DNA of 42,557 nucleotides, from contig JAVBKS010000027.1 of NCBI GenBank assembly GCA_031553935.1, positions 1 through 42,557 on the forward strand, read 5' to 3'. This stretch comes from JAISDD01 sp031553935. GTDB lineage: Bacteria > Bacillota > Syntrophomonadia > Syntrophomonadales > Syntrophomonadaceae. The notes beneath the pieces are model-generated. The model saw only the letters and a list, made by a program, of their open reading frames with translations, searched no databases and was not told where the DNA came from. Of the stretch, positions 1 to 7,634 are shown piece by piece (the stretch's first letter is position 1; each line of letters begins with the position of its first letter). Both the position numbers and the translations under genes were made by a program.

Positions 1-155
1 CGAAGGTCGAGCACTAAAACGGCATCCTGTTTGAGGCAAAGACGAGTTTGGATGCCATGAGAAGTGCGCAGACCAAGTAAGTAATTGTCCAAGTTTCTTC
101 ATTATGGAGGCGTTTTCTTTGAATACTTTCTTTTTGAAAAGTAAGAAAAATTGAC
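1..155 (-). repeat. Diverged inverted copy of the 380-bp repeat family
   Basis: Read on the minus strand, this edge segment resembles the repeat copies at 251-628 and 804-1182. On the plus strand it has a GTCGAGCAC box, a CTGTTTGAGGC box, a GTGCGCAGACCAAGT box and a final TACTTTCTTTTTG box. These occur in the same order as in the reverse complement of the other copies. Identity is clearly lower than between the two direct copies, and the left end may lie outside the window. Confidence 0.5.
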
Positions 156-250
156 TTTTGCCCTCAATGCTTGAATTATTAAACTAGTATTATATATTGA
201 TATATGTACTGCCAATTAACTAACAACCAATCTGTATTACTATCTCTTAA

Positions 251-628
251 TTTTTTTAAAAAAAGTACCAATATCGATTATGTTAATTTAGCTCGAAAGC
301 AATTCTCGAAATAGTAAATTTCGCTGACCATATACCTGTACTTTCTTTTGGCGCAAAAGAAAGATACCAAAGAAAAGCTGCCTGCGCAATGAAAAACCCT
401 AAACATTTACCGCAACTCGGCCTGCGCACCTTTTGAGGCGTTAAACTCGGCTCCGCCTCAGACAAACGCCTTCTTTGTGCTCGGCTTTCGTTTGGTAACT
501 GGTAATAGTGTTTTCCAGATGCTCGGCTTTTGGGGACCGATTAAGATAGTGCATTTTATTCGCTCCCCTAATACTTAAGCGTTGGAAAATAATTGGCTAC
601 AGTTAGCTGGCGAAGGGATGAGCATAAA
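251..628 (+). repeat. Direct repeat, copy 1 (~380 bp)
   Basis: This segment matches 804-1182 almost base for base. Both start with T7A7GTACC and end with GGCGAAGGGATGAGCATAA, and they differ at scattered positions. Inside lies an imperfect hairpin around TTTTGGCGCAAAAGAAAG. Short open frames in it are not supported as genes because they have no ribosome binding site and change between copies. It carries no recognisable transposase. It may be a dispersed non-coding repeat family. Confidence 0.85.
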
Positions 629-630
629 AT

Positions 631-720
631 ACTCCCTCCGTCGCTTCGCGCCACCTCCCTCAAAAGGGAGGCCTTGTCCCCCTCTCCGAGGGGGATGTCA
701 CCATAGGTGACAGGGGGAGT
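631..720. mobile_element. 90-bp hairpin-rich MITE-like element
   Basis: The ends are imperfect inverted repeats: ACTCCCTCCGTC at the left and the complement of ACTCCCCCTGTC at the right. Three stem-loops lie inside: CCTCCCTCAAAAGGGAGG, TCCCCCTCTCCGAGGGGGA and GTCACCATAGGTGAC. It sits directly after repeat copy 1. Similar short palindromic intergenic elements are widespread in Firmicutes, so a non-autonomous element is likely, but no target-site duplication was proven. Confidence 0.55.
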
Positions 721-803
721 CTTCCATATTAGATGCGTTTGACAGTCTAAAGCCAAGCCGCTAAATGTCCAATTATTATCCCGCGAAGAGGTTTTTTGGG
801 TAC

Positions 804-1182
804 TTTTTTTAAAAAAAGTACCAATATCGATTATGTTAATTTAATTCAAAAGCAATTCTAGATATCATTAATTTCGCTGACCACATAACCTGTACTTCAT
901 TTTGGCGCAAAAGAAAGATACCAAAGAAAAGCTGCCTGCGCAATGAAAAACCCTAAACATTTACCGAAACTCGGCCTGCGCACCTTTTGAGGCGTTAAAA
1001 TCGGCTCCGCCTCAGACAAACGCCTTCTTTGTGCTCGGCATTCGATTGGTAAATGGTAATAGTGTATTTCAGATGCTGCGGCTTTGGGGACCGATTAAGA
1101 TAGTGCATTTTATTCGTTCCCCTAATACTTAGCTTTTTGAAAGTAATTGGTGACAGTTAGCTGGCGAAGGGATGAGCATAAT
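804..1182 (+). repeat. Direct repeat, copy 2 (~380 bp)
   Basis: Second direct copy, offset by about 553 bp from copy 1. Its left end is embedded in a perfect 24-bp palindrome (799-822, GGTAC T7 A7 GTACC). Copy 1 lacks the left arm of that palindrome. From 1183 to the degV terminator there is only a short AT-rich stretch. Confidence 0.85.
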
Positions 1183-1229
1183 ATTGACGAAATGCAGTTT
1201 CGCTGTAATATTTTATCAGGTAATAAGTA

Positions 1230-1255
1230 AAGGCAAGGGAGAGTTCCCTTGCCTT
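1230..1255 (-). terminator. Hairpin after degV
   Basis: A perfect 11-bp stem, AAGGCAAGGGA (1230-1240) with TCCCTTGCCTT (1245-1255), closes a 4-nt loop. It lies 6 bp beyond the degV stop. On the minus strand it is followed by the T-rich TTACTTATTACC, so it is a plausible intrinsic terminator with a weak U-tract. Confidence 0.65.
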
Positions 1256-1261
1256 GGGTTC

Positions 1262-2095
1262 TTAAGTATAAAAAACTAATCCTAGGGTTCCAGGGCCTAC
1301 ATGGGCACCGACAACCGGTGTTACTTCGTAAATAGGGATTTCGAATTTATAAAATTCCTGGAGCCGTTCCCGCAATTTCTTGGCTTCAAGAAGTGCTGCC
1401 ACATGCACAACTGATAAGCGTTTGATTTCTTCGAGGTTTTTTTCTACTTCTAGAATTATGCGCTGATTAGCACGGGCTGTAGTTCGTACTTTGTCCATTA
1501 CATCTAGAATACCATCCTTCATTGTTAGAATTGGCTTTAGTTGGATAATGGACCCGAAGTATTTCGCTACCCGGCCGATTCTTCCTCCCCGGGCTAAATA
1601 CTCTAAATTCTCGATGGAGAAAATCAAACGATTTACTTTGCGCAGATGATTTAGATGTTCAACTATAGTAGCTAAATTATGACCCTGCTGGCGCAATTCA
1701 TATGCCATTTGAACGAAATTGCCTAAACCGGCAGTTGTAGAGTATGAGTCCATGACGTGTATCTTCACATCACGGTCTTTCATCATATCTGCAGCCATTT
1801 GGGCAGAATTAATTGTGCCTGATAATGATGATGCAATAACTACTATGATTGCCTCATCGCCATCTTGCATCTGGTTTAGTACATCGAGAAAATCACCAAC
1901 CGGGGGTTGTGATGTCTTAGGGAAGATACGTTCTTTTTTTATACGAGAATAGTACTCATCATTGGTTATTTCAATACCTTCCTTATAAATCTCTTCATTA
2001 ATATGAACACTTAGAGGAATTACAAATACATTTTCGGCTTCTTTTATTGGCTCGGGAAAGTTGGCCGTACTGTCTGTAAGTATAAATAATGCCAT
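1262..2095 (-). CDS. DegV family protein (fatty-acid binding, FakB-like)
   Basis: 277 aa, the usual DegV length. DegV/FakB proteins bind a fatty acid in a two-domain fold and, in several Firmicutes, present it to the kinase FakA for acyl-phosphate formation. The N-terminal ILTDSTANFP strand-loop, the KTSQPPVGDF motif (about residues 59-68) and the SYSTTAGLG motif are the parts of the family that contact the lipid head group and tail. AGGAG lies 6-7 nt before the ATG (GATAGGAGTTAATAATG). No fakA is in the window, so the partner is unknown. It is followed directly by a hairpin terminator and lies downstream of a same-strand SDR, separated by 64 bp that carry a small dyad. Confidence 0.9.
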   Translation of the reverse strand: MALFILTDSTANFPEPIKEAENVFVIPLSVHINEEIYKEGIEITNDEYYSRIKKERIFPKTSQPPVGDFLDVLNQMQDGDEAIIVVIASSLSGTINSAQMAADMMKDRDVKIHVMDSYSTTAGLGNFVQMAYELRQQGHNLATIVEHLNHLRKVNRLIFSIENLEYLARGGRIGRVAKYFGSIIQLKPILTMKDGILDVMDKVRTTARANQRIILEVEKNLEEIKRLSVVHVAALLEAKKLRERLQEFYKFEIPIYEVTPVVGAHVGPGTLGLVFYT

Positions 2096-2132
2096 TATTA
2101 ACTCCTATCTATCATCAGCTTAGTAAATGATA

Positions 2133-2152
2133 ACACTTTATCGCGAAAGTGT
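2133..2152. other. Short dyad between SDR and degV
   Basis: ACACTTT (2133-2139) and AAAGTGT (2146-2152) form a 7-bp inverted repeat around ATCGCG. It lies just past the SDR stop and 38 bp before the degV start. It could be a weak terminator or an operator; no T-run marks it clearly. Confidence 0.35.
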
Positions 2153-2159
2153 ATGATTA

Positions 2160-3005
2160 CTAGATTCGAGGCGGTCTTGGTCTCTTGCCTTTGGTAATAT
2201 TAGCAGCTCTCTTTTCAATAAAAGGCAAATACTCGGGGTGTGTGAATATATAGAACTCATCATTCTCAATTCCAGCAAAGGTCCGACTTACACATTCTTC
2301 AACCGACATGCCGGTTTCCAGGTGCTTTACTAACCTTGTTTGTCTTTCGATAAAATCGGTAGTGTTTTGGTAATCGCTATTCTCCTGGTATTGAAGAGCA
2401 CGTTTGGCGTGGCTATTAGATAAATCGGTTGAGATATAACCAGGGCAAAGTAAAAATGCTTTCACTTTGGTGCCGTTCTCCTGCAATTGGAAGTTAAGCG
2501 TTTCTGCTATGCCAACCATAGCGAATTTGCTGATAGAATAAACATGGGAATGCGAATCCGGTAATAAGCCGGCAATTGAAGCAGTATTAATGATACTGCA
2601 TTCTTTGTCTTGACTAATCATAAAGGGGACAAAAACCCTTAAACAATTGGCGGCGCCAATAACATTGATATCAATAGTCCACTTCCAATCAGCAGCAGAT
2701 AATTCCCATACTACTCCTGGCACATTAACTCCAGCATTATTGAATAGCATGTCGACAGAATTATAAGTATCGATGGTTTGTTTGGCAAAAGCTGCAAAAG
2801 CCTCTTCGTCAACTACATCAAATGCTGAGGTAATAACTGAGACATTTTTGGCAGCAAGTTCATCCTTAAGGGACGCTAATTGCTGAGAGTTAATATCAGC
2901 TAAGGCGAGTTTCATACCTAAAGAAGCACAGTGCATAGCAAGTCCTTTGCCAATTCCACTTGCAGCGCCGGTAATTACGGCAACCTTATCTTCGTATTTG
3001 CTCAT
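2160..3005 (-). CDS. SDR family NAD(P)-dependent oxidoreductase
   Basis: 281 aa classical short-chain dehydrogenase/reductase. The Rossmann motif TGAASGIG spans residues 12-19, an acidic residue (ALADIN, D37) at the end of the second strand favours NAD, NNAG lies at 89-92, and the catalytic set is S143, Y156, K160 (YSISK). The C-terminal ~35 residues end in a basic KGKRPRPP stretch. AAGGAGG precedes the ATG. The substrate cannot be told from sequence. The C-terminal EYLPFIEKRA region resembles SDRs annotated in lipid or alcohol metabolism. Its neighbour degV also handles lipids, but co-function is only a guess. Confidence 0.85.
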   Translation of the reverse strand: MSKYEDKVAVITGAASGIGKGLAMHCASLGMKLALADINSQQLASLKDELAAKNVSVITSAFDVVDEEAFAAFAKQTIDTYNSVDMLFNNAGVNVPGVVWELSAADWKWTIDINVIGAANCLRVFVPFMISQDKECSIINTASIAGLLPDSHSHVYSISKFAMVGIAETLNFQLQENGTKVKAFLLCPGYISTDLSNSHAKRALQYQENSDYQNTTDFIERQTRLVKHLETGMSVEECVSRTFAGIENDEFYIFTHPEYLPFIEKRAANITKGKRPRPPRI

Positions 3006-3146
3006 AGATACCCTCCTTAAAAATGGTGATGATACTCTAAGAATACCATGACATGTTGCTTTCGTATATATTCATTTGGCAATTAACTGGCTCAATGAAT
3101 AATACTATTGATCAGCAAGAACTGAATTTTATGGCAAAACAATACT

Positions 3147-3374
3147 TTAATGGTCGTGTTGACAGCTCTTGCATTGGCAATTTCCATGGCTGTGGTCGCT
3201 TGTAGAGTGTTTGTTAAAGTGGATATGATCGAGCTGAGCTTTCAAATTCTTTTTCACAGCATCAAGATAATCCCGGCGCAGTTTTTTTTGTTCGCTTTTT
3301 TCAGCGGGACTGAGGTCCTGATGCTTTGCTTTTTTCGCAAGTTCATTGATTCGATCTATTTTGATTTTATCCAT
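3147..3374 (-). CDS. DUF896 (YnzC-like) protein with His/Cys-rich tail
   Basis: 75 aa from the ATG at 3374. That start is chosen because a GAGG lies upstream and because the DUF896 core begins at MDKIKIDRINELAKKAK; a longer frame from 3425 has no family similarity at its N-terminus. The core (about residues 1-50) is the two-helix fold of the small cytosolic YnzC/UPF0291 family, whose function is unclear. Unlike the usual ~55-75 aa members, the last 24 residues are packed with His and Cys (HSHGNCQCKSCQHDH), which suggests metal binding. It is divergent from gltX. Confidence 0.75.
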   Translation of the reverse strand: MDKIKIDRINELAKKAKHQDLSPAEKSEQKKLRRDYLDAVKKNLKAQLDHIHFNKHSTSDHSHGNCQCKSCQHDH

Positions 3375-3530
3375 ATTTGCCTCGGCTTTTTTATTAATTA
3401 TATGTAGCCATGAGATTGCAGTCAATGCCAGTCAGCTTAAAGGTTGAATTTAGCTATTTTATGTGTCATATTAGGTAAGAATTATCTACTGATTGCGCAG
3501 CGAATAAGTCATTTGGCCGAGGAGGAAGTA

Positions 3531-4979
3531 ATGGAAAAAATAAAAGTGAGATTTGCGCCCAGTCCTACCGGACCTCTGCACATAGGAGGTGCCCGCTCTG
3601 CGTTGTTTAATTATCTTTTTGCAGCTAATAAGCAAGGTGAGCTGGTATTAAGAATAGAGGACACTGATCTTGATAGATCAAAGCGTGAATATGAAGATGA
3701 GATTCATGAGTCCTTGCGCTGGCTTGGCATTGAATGGCAGGAAGGTGCCGATATCGGCGGGGCAAATGGACCATATCGCCAGACCGAACGCCTAGATATA
3801 TATGAAGGATACACGAAACAGTTACTTGATTCCGGCAACGCTTATTATTGCTTTTGCAGTGAAGACGAATTGGAAGCGGAAAGAAACAGCCTGTCTGAAA
3901 AAGGTGAAACCCCTAGATATCTGGGGAAATGTAGAAATCTTACGGAAGAAGAGCGCGCCCAAAGAGAAAAAGAAGGAAAAAGACCTACAGTTCGCTTTCG
4001 GGTCCCGGAAAACCAGACTATATTGATTGATGATTTAGTTCGCGGTCAGGTTAGTTTCGAGACTGAGAATATGGGTGATTTCATAATAATTAAGTCTGAT
4101 GGCATTCCAACTTACAATTTTGCAGTGGTTATTGATGATGTGTTGATGGGTATTACTCATGTAATCAGAGCAGAGGAACACCTCTCTAATACTCCGCGCC
4201 AGCTTATGCTTTACGAAGCTCTTGGTTTTGATAAACCTTTTTTTGCACATATCTCTCTAATTCTTGGAGAGGACAGGCAGAAAATGAGCAAGCGCCACGG
4301 AGCGACCTCACTGTTCCAGTATAGAGATCTGGGTTATTTACCGGAAGCAATGTTTAATTTTTTAGCCCTATTAGGCTGGGCTCCGGAAGGAGAGAACCAG
4401 ATCATGACAAAGGCCGATCTGGGCAAAGCTTTTAGCCTGGAGCGGGTATCTAAGAGCCCGGCTGTATTTGATCTTGATAAACTGAATTGGCTAAACCAAC
4501 AGTATCTGCTCAGCAAAAGCCTGCTCGATTATAAGCAACTATTAGTTGATTTTGTTTCTAAGTCAAATTATGCTGCTGATATTAATAAGTTAAATGAACA
4601 GCAATTTAACAATCTTGCGAAATCATTACAGCCGCGACTGGTTTTTCTGGGTGAATTGGATTCTCATCTTCAGATATTATTTGAACCTTGTCAAATTAGC
4701 GAAGAAGCCTTCAATGTATTAAAAGATGATGGAGTAATCGAAGTGCTATGTCATATCAAGAATAATCTGCCGGAAGACTTGGAGGTTAGTATTCTGGAAG
4801 TTTTTCTAAAGAGTACCGTCAAGGAATTAAAGATTAAGGCTAAGCAACTGTATATGCCCTTAAGATGTGCTTTAAGCGGCCAGCTTCATGGCATGGAACT
4901 GCCGGTTATGATTAATATTTGGGGTAGGGATGAAACTTTGAGACGCTTGACTTCAGCACTTACCGCCATCCAAGCCTAG
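3531..4979 (+). CDS. gltX: Glutamyl-tRNA synthetase
   Basis: 482 aa, normal length for bacterial GluRS, a cytosolic class I synthetase charging tRNA-Glu (and often tRNA-Gln in Firmicutes lacking GlnRS). The start at 3531 follows GAGGAGGAAGTA; an in-frame extension upstream has no RBS. The N-terminus RFAPSPTGPLHIGG holds the HIGH-type motif, and KMSKRHG (about residue 248) is the KMSKS loop. The C-terminal half is the all-helical anticodon-binding domain. The gene is followed by an intrinsic terminator and then the T-box leader of cysS, so gltX and cysS are separate transcription units here. Confidence 0.97.
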   Translation: MEKIKVRFAPSPTGPLHIGGARSALFNYLFAANKQGELVLRIEDTDLDRSKREYEDEIHESLRWLGIEWQEGADIGGANGPYRQTERLDIYEGYTKQLLDSGNAYYCFCSEDELEAERNSLSEKGETPRYLGKCRNLTEEERAQREKEGKRPTVRFRVPENQTILIDDLVRGQVSFETENMGDFIIIKSDGIPTYNFAVVIDDVLMGITHVIRAEEHLSNTPRQLMLYEALGFDKPFFAHISLILGEDRQKMSKRHGATSLFQYRDLGYLPEAMFNFLALLGWAPEGENQIMTKADLGKAFSLERVSKSPAVFDLDKLNWLNQQYLLSKSLLDYKQLLVDFVSKSNYAADINKLNEQQFNNLAKSLQPRLVFLGELDSHLQILFEPCQISEEAFNVLKDDGVIEVLCHIKNNLPEDLEVSILEVFLKSTVKELKIKAKQLYMPLRCALSGQLHGMELPVMINIWGRDETLRRLTSALTAIQA

Positions 4980-4991
4980 TCTCCTGGAGAG

Positions 4992-5017
4992 TTCCGTGTT
5001 TACGGAATCAATTTTTT
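4992..5017 (+). terminator. Terminator of gltX
   Basis: TTCCGT (4992-4997) pairs with ACGGAA (5002-5007) around GTTT, followed by TCAATTTTTT. It lies 13 bp after the gltX stop. Confidence 0.7.
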
Positions 5018-5109
5018 AGTAGTTTATTTAGTATCTTGGCATACATGATTCTATATATAGTGGAAAGAGGCACCGACAAGCGAATATTAACACCAAATTA
5101 GATAGAAAT

Positions 5110-5139
5110 TTGACATTAATTTATTAAGCGGCATATAAT
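5110..5139 (+). promoter_or_regulatory. SigmaA-type promoter of the cysS leader
   Basis: TTGACA (5110-5115) and TATAAT (5134-5139), both perfect consensus, are spaced by 18 bp. Transcription would begin near 5146, just before the T-box stem I. Confidence 0.8.
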
Positions 5140-5154
5140 TTTATAAATCAAATA

Positions 5155-5392
5155 TTAAATGCAATGAATCAGAAGAGTAAATGGCAATCGCTTAAAGAGA
5201 AAAAAGGCCGAGGCTGAAAGCCTTTTGAAGAGAGATGCCCTGGAAGTGCGCTGAGGAGCAGGCATACTGAAAACAAGTAAGTGTGCACGGTAAATCGTTA
5301 AAAAGCTTTGAGTGGGATATTTTTATCCAATAAGAGTGGAAACGCGGAAGTTAGCCTTTCGTCTCTAAGAGACGAAAGGCTAATATTTTTAA
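5155..5392 (+). ncRNA. T-box riboswitch leader, Cys specifier
   Basis: The leader has the usual order of T-box parts. AGAAGAGTAA (5171-5180) fits the AG-bulge region of stem I. The specifier hairpin is closed by ATGCC(C)TG with CAGGCAT and carries GAAG-TGC-GCTGAG, giving a Cys codon (TGC, 5247-5249) as specifier. The conserved T-box AGAGTGGAAACGCGG lies at 5333-5347. The terminator hairpin TTAGCCTTTCGTCTCT / AGACGAAAGGCTAA (5351-5384) with a T-run completes it. Uncharged tRNA-Cys should stabilise the antiterminator and let cysS be transcribed. Confidence 0.9.
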
Positions 5393-5405
5393 GGAGAGAT
5401 AAAAC

Positions 5406-7127
5406 ATGCGATTATTTAACACCTTAACAAGTTCCAAGGAAGAATTTACAGTTGATTCTAGAGAAGTGAAAATGTATGTTTGCGGGCCCACAACTTACAA
5501 CTATATTCATTTAGGCAATGCCAGGCCATTAGTGGTTTTTGATACGGTAAGGCGCTACTTGGACTTCAAGGGCTACAATGTAAACTATGTACAGAATTTT
5601 ACTGATGTGGATGATAAGATAATTAATCGGGCAGCGGAAGAAAATATGGAGCCCCTAGATCTTGCAGCCAGATACATTGATGAGTACTTTGTTGATGCCG
5701 ATGCCTTAGGGATAAAAAGGGCTCAGGTTTATCCAAGGGTAAGTGATCATATTACTGATATTATTGAAGCTATTAGCAAATTGATTCAACTCGGATATGC
5801 TTATCAAGTAGACGGTGATGTCTACTATAGAGTGAAGGCATTTACTGAATATGGTAAGCTATCTCACCGTTCGCTTGAAGATATGCTGGCGGGTGCACGG
5901 GTTGAAATCGATAACCGTAAGGAAGAACCGGTCGACTTTGCTTTATGGAAAGAAGCCAAACCAGGGGAACTGTTTTGGTCAAGCCCTTGGGGAGATGGCA
6001 GGCCTGGATGGCATATTGAATGCTCGGTGATGTCAACACGTTATCTGGGTGATTCAATCGATATTCACGGGGGAGGCAGTGATTTAATATTTCCGCATCA
6101 CGAGAATGAAATCGCTCAAGCTGAACCCCTAACCGGGAAACAATTTGTTAAATACTGGCTTCACAATGGATTTATCACTGTAAATCAAGAGAAGATGTCC
6201 AAATCATTGGGAAACTTCTTTATCTTACGCGATATTTTGGCAAAGTTCCCCCCTGATGTGGTTCGTTTCTACTTAATTAATACTCACTATCGCAGCCCGC
6301 TGGATTTCGATGATACCAAACTCGAGGAAGCTCGGCGTGCATTGGCAAGATTGAAAAATACCGTTAGTCTGGTTGATGAGTTGCTAAGTAAAATGGATTC
6401 CAACATTATTAGGGATATCGTAACCGACTATACCAAGCTGTTTTCAGCCTTAGGTACAGCTGCTAAGAATCAAGGCGCAATAGCGTTAGAAACGAAATTG
6501 AACGCTCTGCTCAGCGAATACTACCGACATGAGGATGTGACCGTTACTGAACAGCAAACAAACTTTGTTATGGCAATAGCCCAGCTGCACGAGAAGTTTA
6601 TTGAGGCTATGGATGATGACTTTAACACCGCCAAAGCCATCGGCCATTTATTTGAACTGGGCAGAGAAATTAACATATTCTTAAGTCATATAATCAAGAC
6701 TGACACACTTTCCACGATTATTGTTAAGTTAGCCAGTAACCATTTCGAAAATTTGGGTAAGATTTTTGGATTTTTCTCGCAAATTAGAAACGAATCTAAT
6801 CCAGAGGCAGACTCAATTCTAGCAGCTTTGATAAATGTAAGAAATTCAGCGCGCGCAGCAAAAAATTACGGTTTAGCTGATAGAATGCGCGATGTACTTA
6901 ATGAGGAGCAGATTGTCATTGAAGATACAGCAGAGGGGCCGCGCTGCAAATACGAAAACAGCCTTAAGGTTGAATCCCTGTTGGCTAAAGTGTTAGAAAT
7001 CAGAAATGAACTAAAGGCGGCAAAGAACTTTGAATTCGCGGATTTGATAAGACAGGAGTTAAACATGGCACAAATTCTGATTGAAGATACCCCTGAGGGT
7101 ACAAGGTGGAAAAATGCTGAAGCATGA
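5406..7127 (+). CDS. cysS: Cysteinyl-tRNA synthetase, with duplicated C-terminal module
   Basis: 573 aa, about 100 residues longer than typical CysRS (~460-480). MYVCGPTTYNYIHLGNARP (C26, HLGN) and KMSKSLGN are the class I signatures; WHIECS and FPHHENEIAQ supply the other zinc ligands. Two differences account for the extra length. First, about 60 residues are inserted in the helical region before EKFIEAMDDDFNTAKA. Second, the small C-terminal domain is repeated: residues 471-515 and 525-569 both read (L/V)xxIRN-x-RAAK-xx-x-ADxxRxxLN, IxIEDTxEGxR. The copies are diverged at DNA level, so the duplication is old. RBS AAGGAGAG. Control is by the Cys T-box upstream; mrnC overlaps its 3' end. Confidence 0.95.
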   Translation: MRLFNTLTSSKEEFTVDSREVKMYVCGPTTYNYIHLGNARPLVVFDTVRRYLDFKGYNVNYVQNFTDVDDKIINRAAEENMEPLDLAARYIDEYFVDADALGIKRAQVYPRVSDHITDIIEAISKLIQLGYAYQVDGDVYYRVKAFTEYGKLSHRSLEDMLAGARVEIDNRKEEPVDFALWKEAKPGELFWSSPWGDGRPGWHIECSVMSTRYLGDSIDIHGGGSDLIFPHHENEIAQAEPLTGKQFVKYWLHNGFITVNQEKMSKSLGNFFILRDILAKFPPDVVRFYLINTHYRSPLDFDDTKLEEARRALARLKNTVSLVDELLSKMDSNIIRDIVTDYTKLFSALGTAAKNQGAIALETKLNALLSEYYRHEDVTVTEQQTNFVMAIAQLHEKFIEAMDDDFNTAKAIGHLFELGREINIFLSHIIKTDTLSTIIVKLASNHFENLGKIFGFFSQIRNESNPEADSILAALINVRNSARAAKNYGLADRMRDVLNEEQIVIEDTAEGPRCKYENSLKVESLLAKVLEIRNELKAAKNFEFADLIRQELNMAQILIEDTPEGTRWKNAEA

Positions 7128-7530
7128 AGTGTTAGATGAAGATAGCTTACGGGCCCTTTCGCCGGTGGTGTTAGCCTATATTGGCGATGCGGTTTACGAG
7201 TTATTCGTGCGCACGCGAGTTGCACTTGCCGGGCCACATAGAATCAAGGATTTGCATCTTTCAACTATTGGATATGTCAATGCGCAGAGCCAAGCCCGGA
7301 TAGTAAAAGCCATTTTGCCAACTCTATCAGTTAGTGAGCAGGATTTAGTCAGGAGAGGGCGCAATGCTAAGAGTACCGCGCCCAAAAATGCTAACCCTGC
7401 TGACTATAATCTGAGCACCGGTTTCGAAGCGCTAATTGGTTATCTATATCTTAAAGGTGATGAAGAACGCCTCTTTCAATTAGTAAACCAAGCATATGCT
7501 GAGCACGATCGTTTTAATAGTTCCAGCTAG
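7114..7530 (+). CDS. mrnC: Mini-ribonuclease 3
   Basis: 138 aa RNase III-like endonuclease lacking the dsRNA-binding domain. In Bacillus it matures the 3' and 5' ends of 23S rRNA. The catalytic helix YIGDAVYELFVR with D25 is intact, and the second acidic cluster lies in the EALIGYLYL stretch near the C-terminus. The ATG at 7114 is preferred because AAGGTGG lies 6 nt before it; an in-frame start at 7081 sits inside cysS without an RBS. It overlaps cysS by 14 bp, so the two are co-transcribed and probably translationally coupled. Confidence 0.92.
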   Translation: MLKHEVLDEDSLRALSPVVLAYIGDAVYELFVRTRVALAGPHRIKDLHLSTIGYVNAQSQARIVKAILPTLSVSEQDLVRRGRNAKSTAPKNANPADYNLSTGFEALIGYLYLKGDEERLFQLVNQAYAEHDRFNSSS

Positions 7531-7543
7531 AACTTGGAGCGCA

Positions 7544-7572
7544 TTGATTAGCTAGTTGTTATCCTGTATAAT
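7544..7572 (+). promoter_or_regulatory. SigmaA-type promoter of thyX-rlmB
   Basis: TTGATT (7544-7549) and TATAAT (7567-7572) are spaced by 17 bp, 63 bp before the thyX start. Confidence 0.7.
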
Positions 7573-7634
7573 TTACCGGGAAGTAGATCGGATTACATCT
7601 GAAATATCGTTGCTTAGAAACTGGAGGTAACATC

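Noticed and set aside
283..756. Short open frames of 60-62 codons in the left repeat region
   Set aside because: They lie in repeats and a hairpin element, have no ribosome binding site and are not kept between the two copies.
7081..7113. Earlier in-frame start for mini-RNase III
   Set aside because: It lies within cysS without a ribosome binding site, and the extra residues do not match the family.
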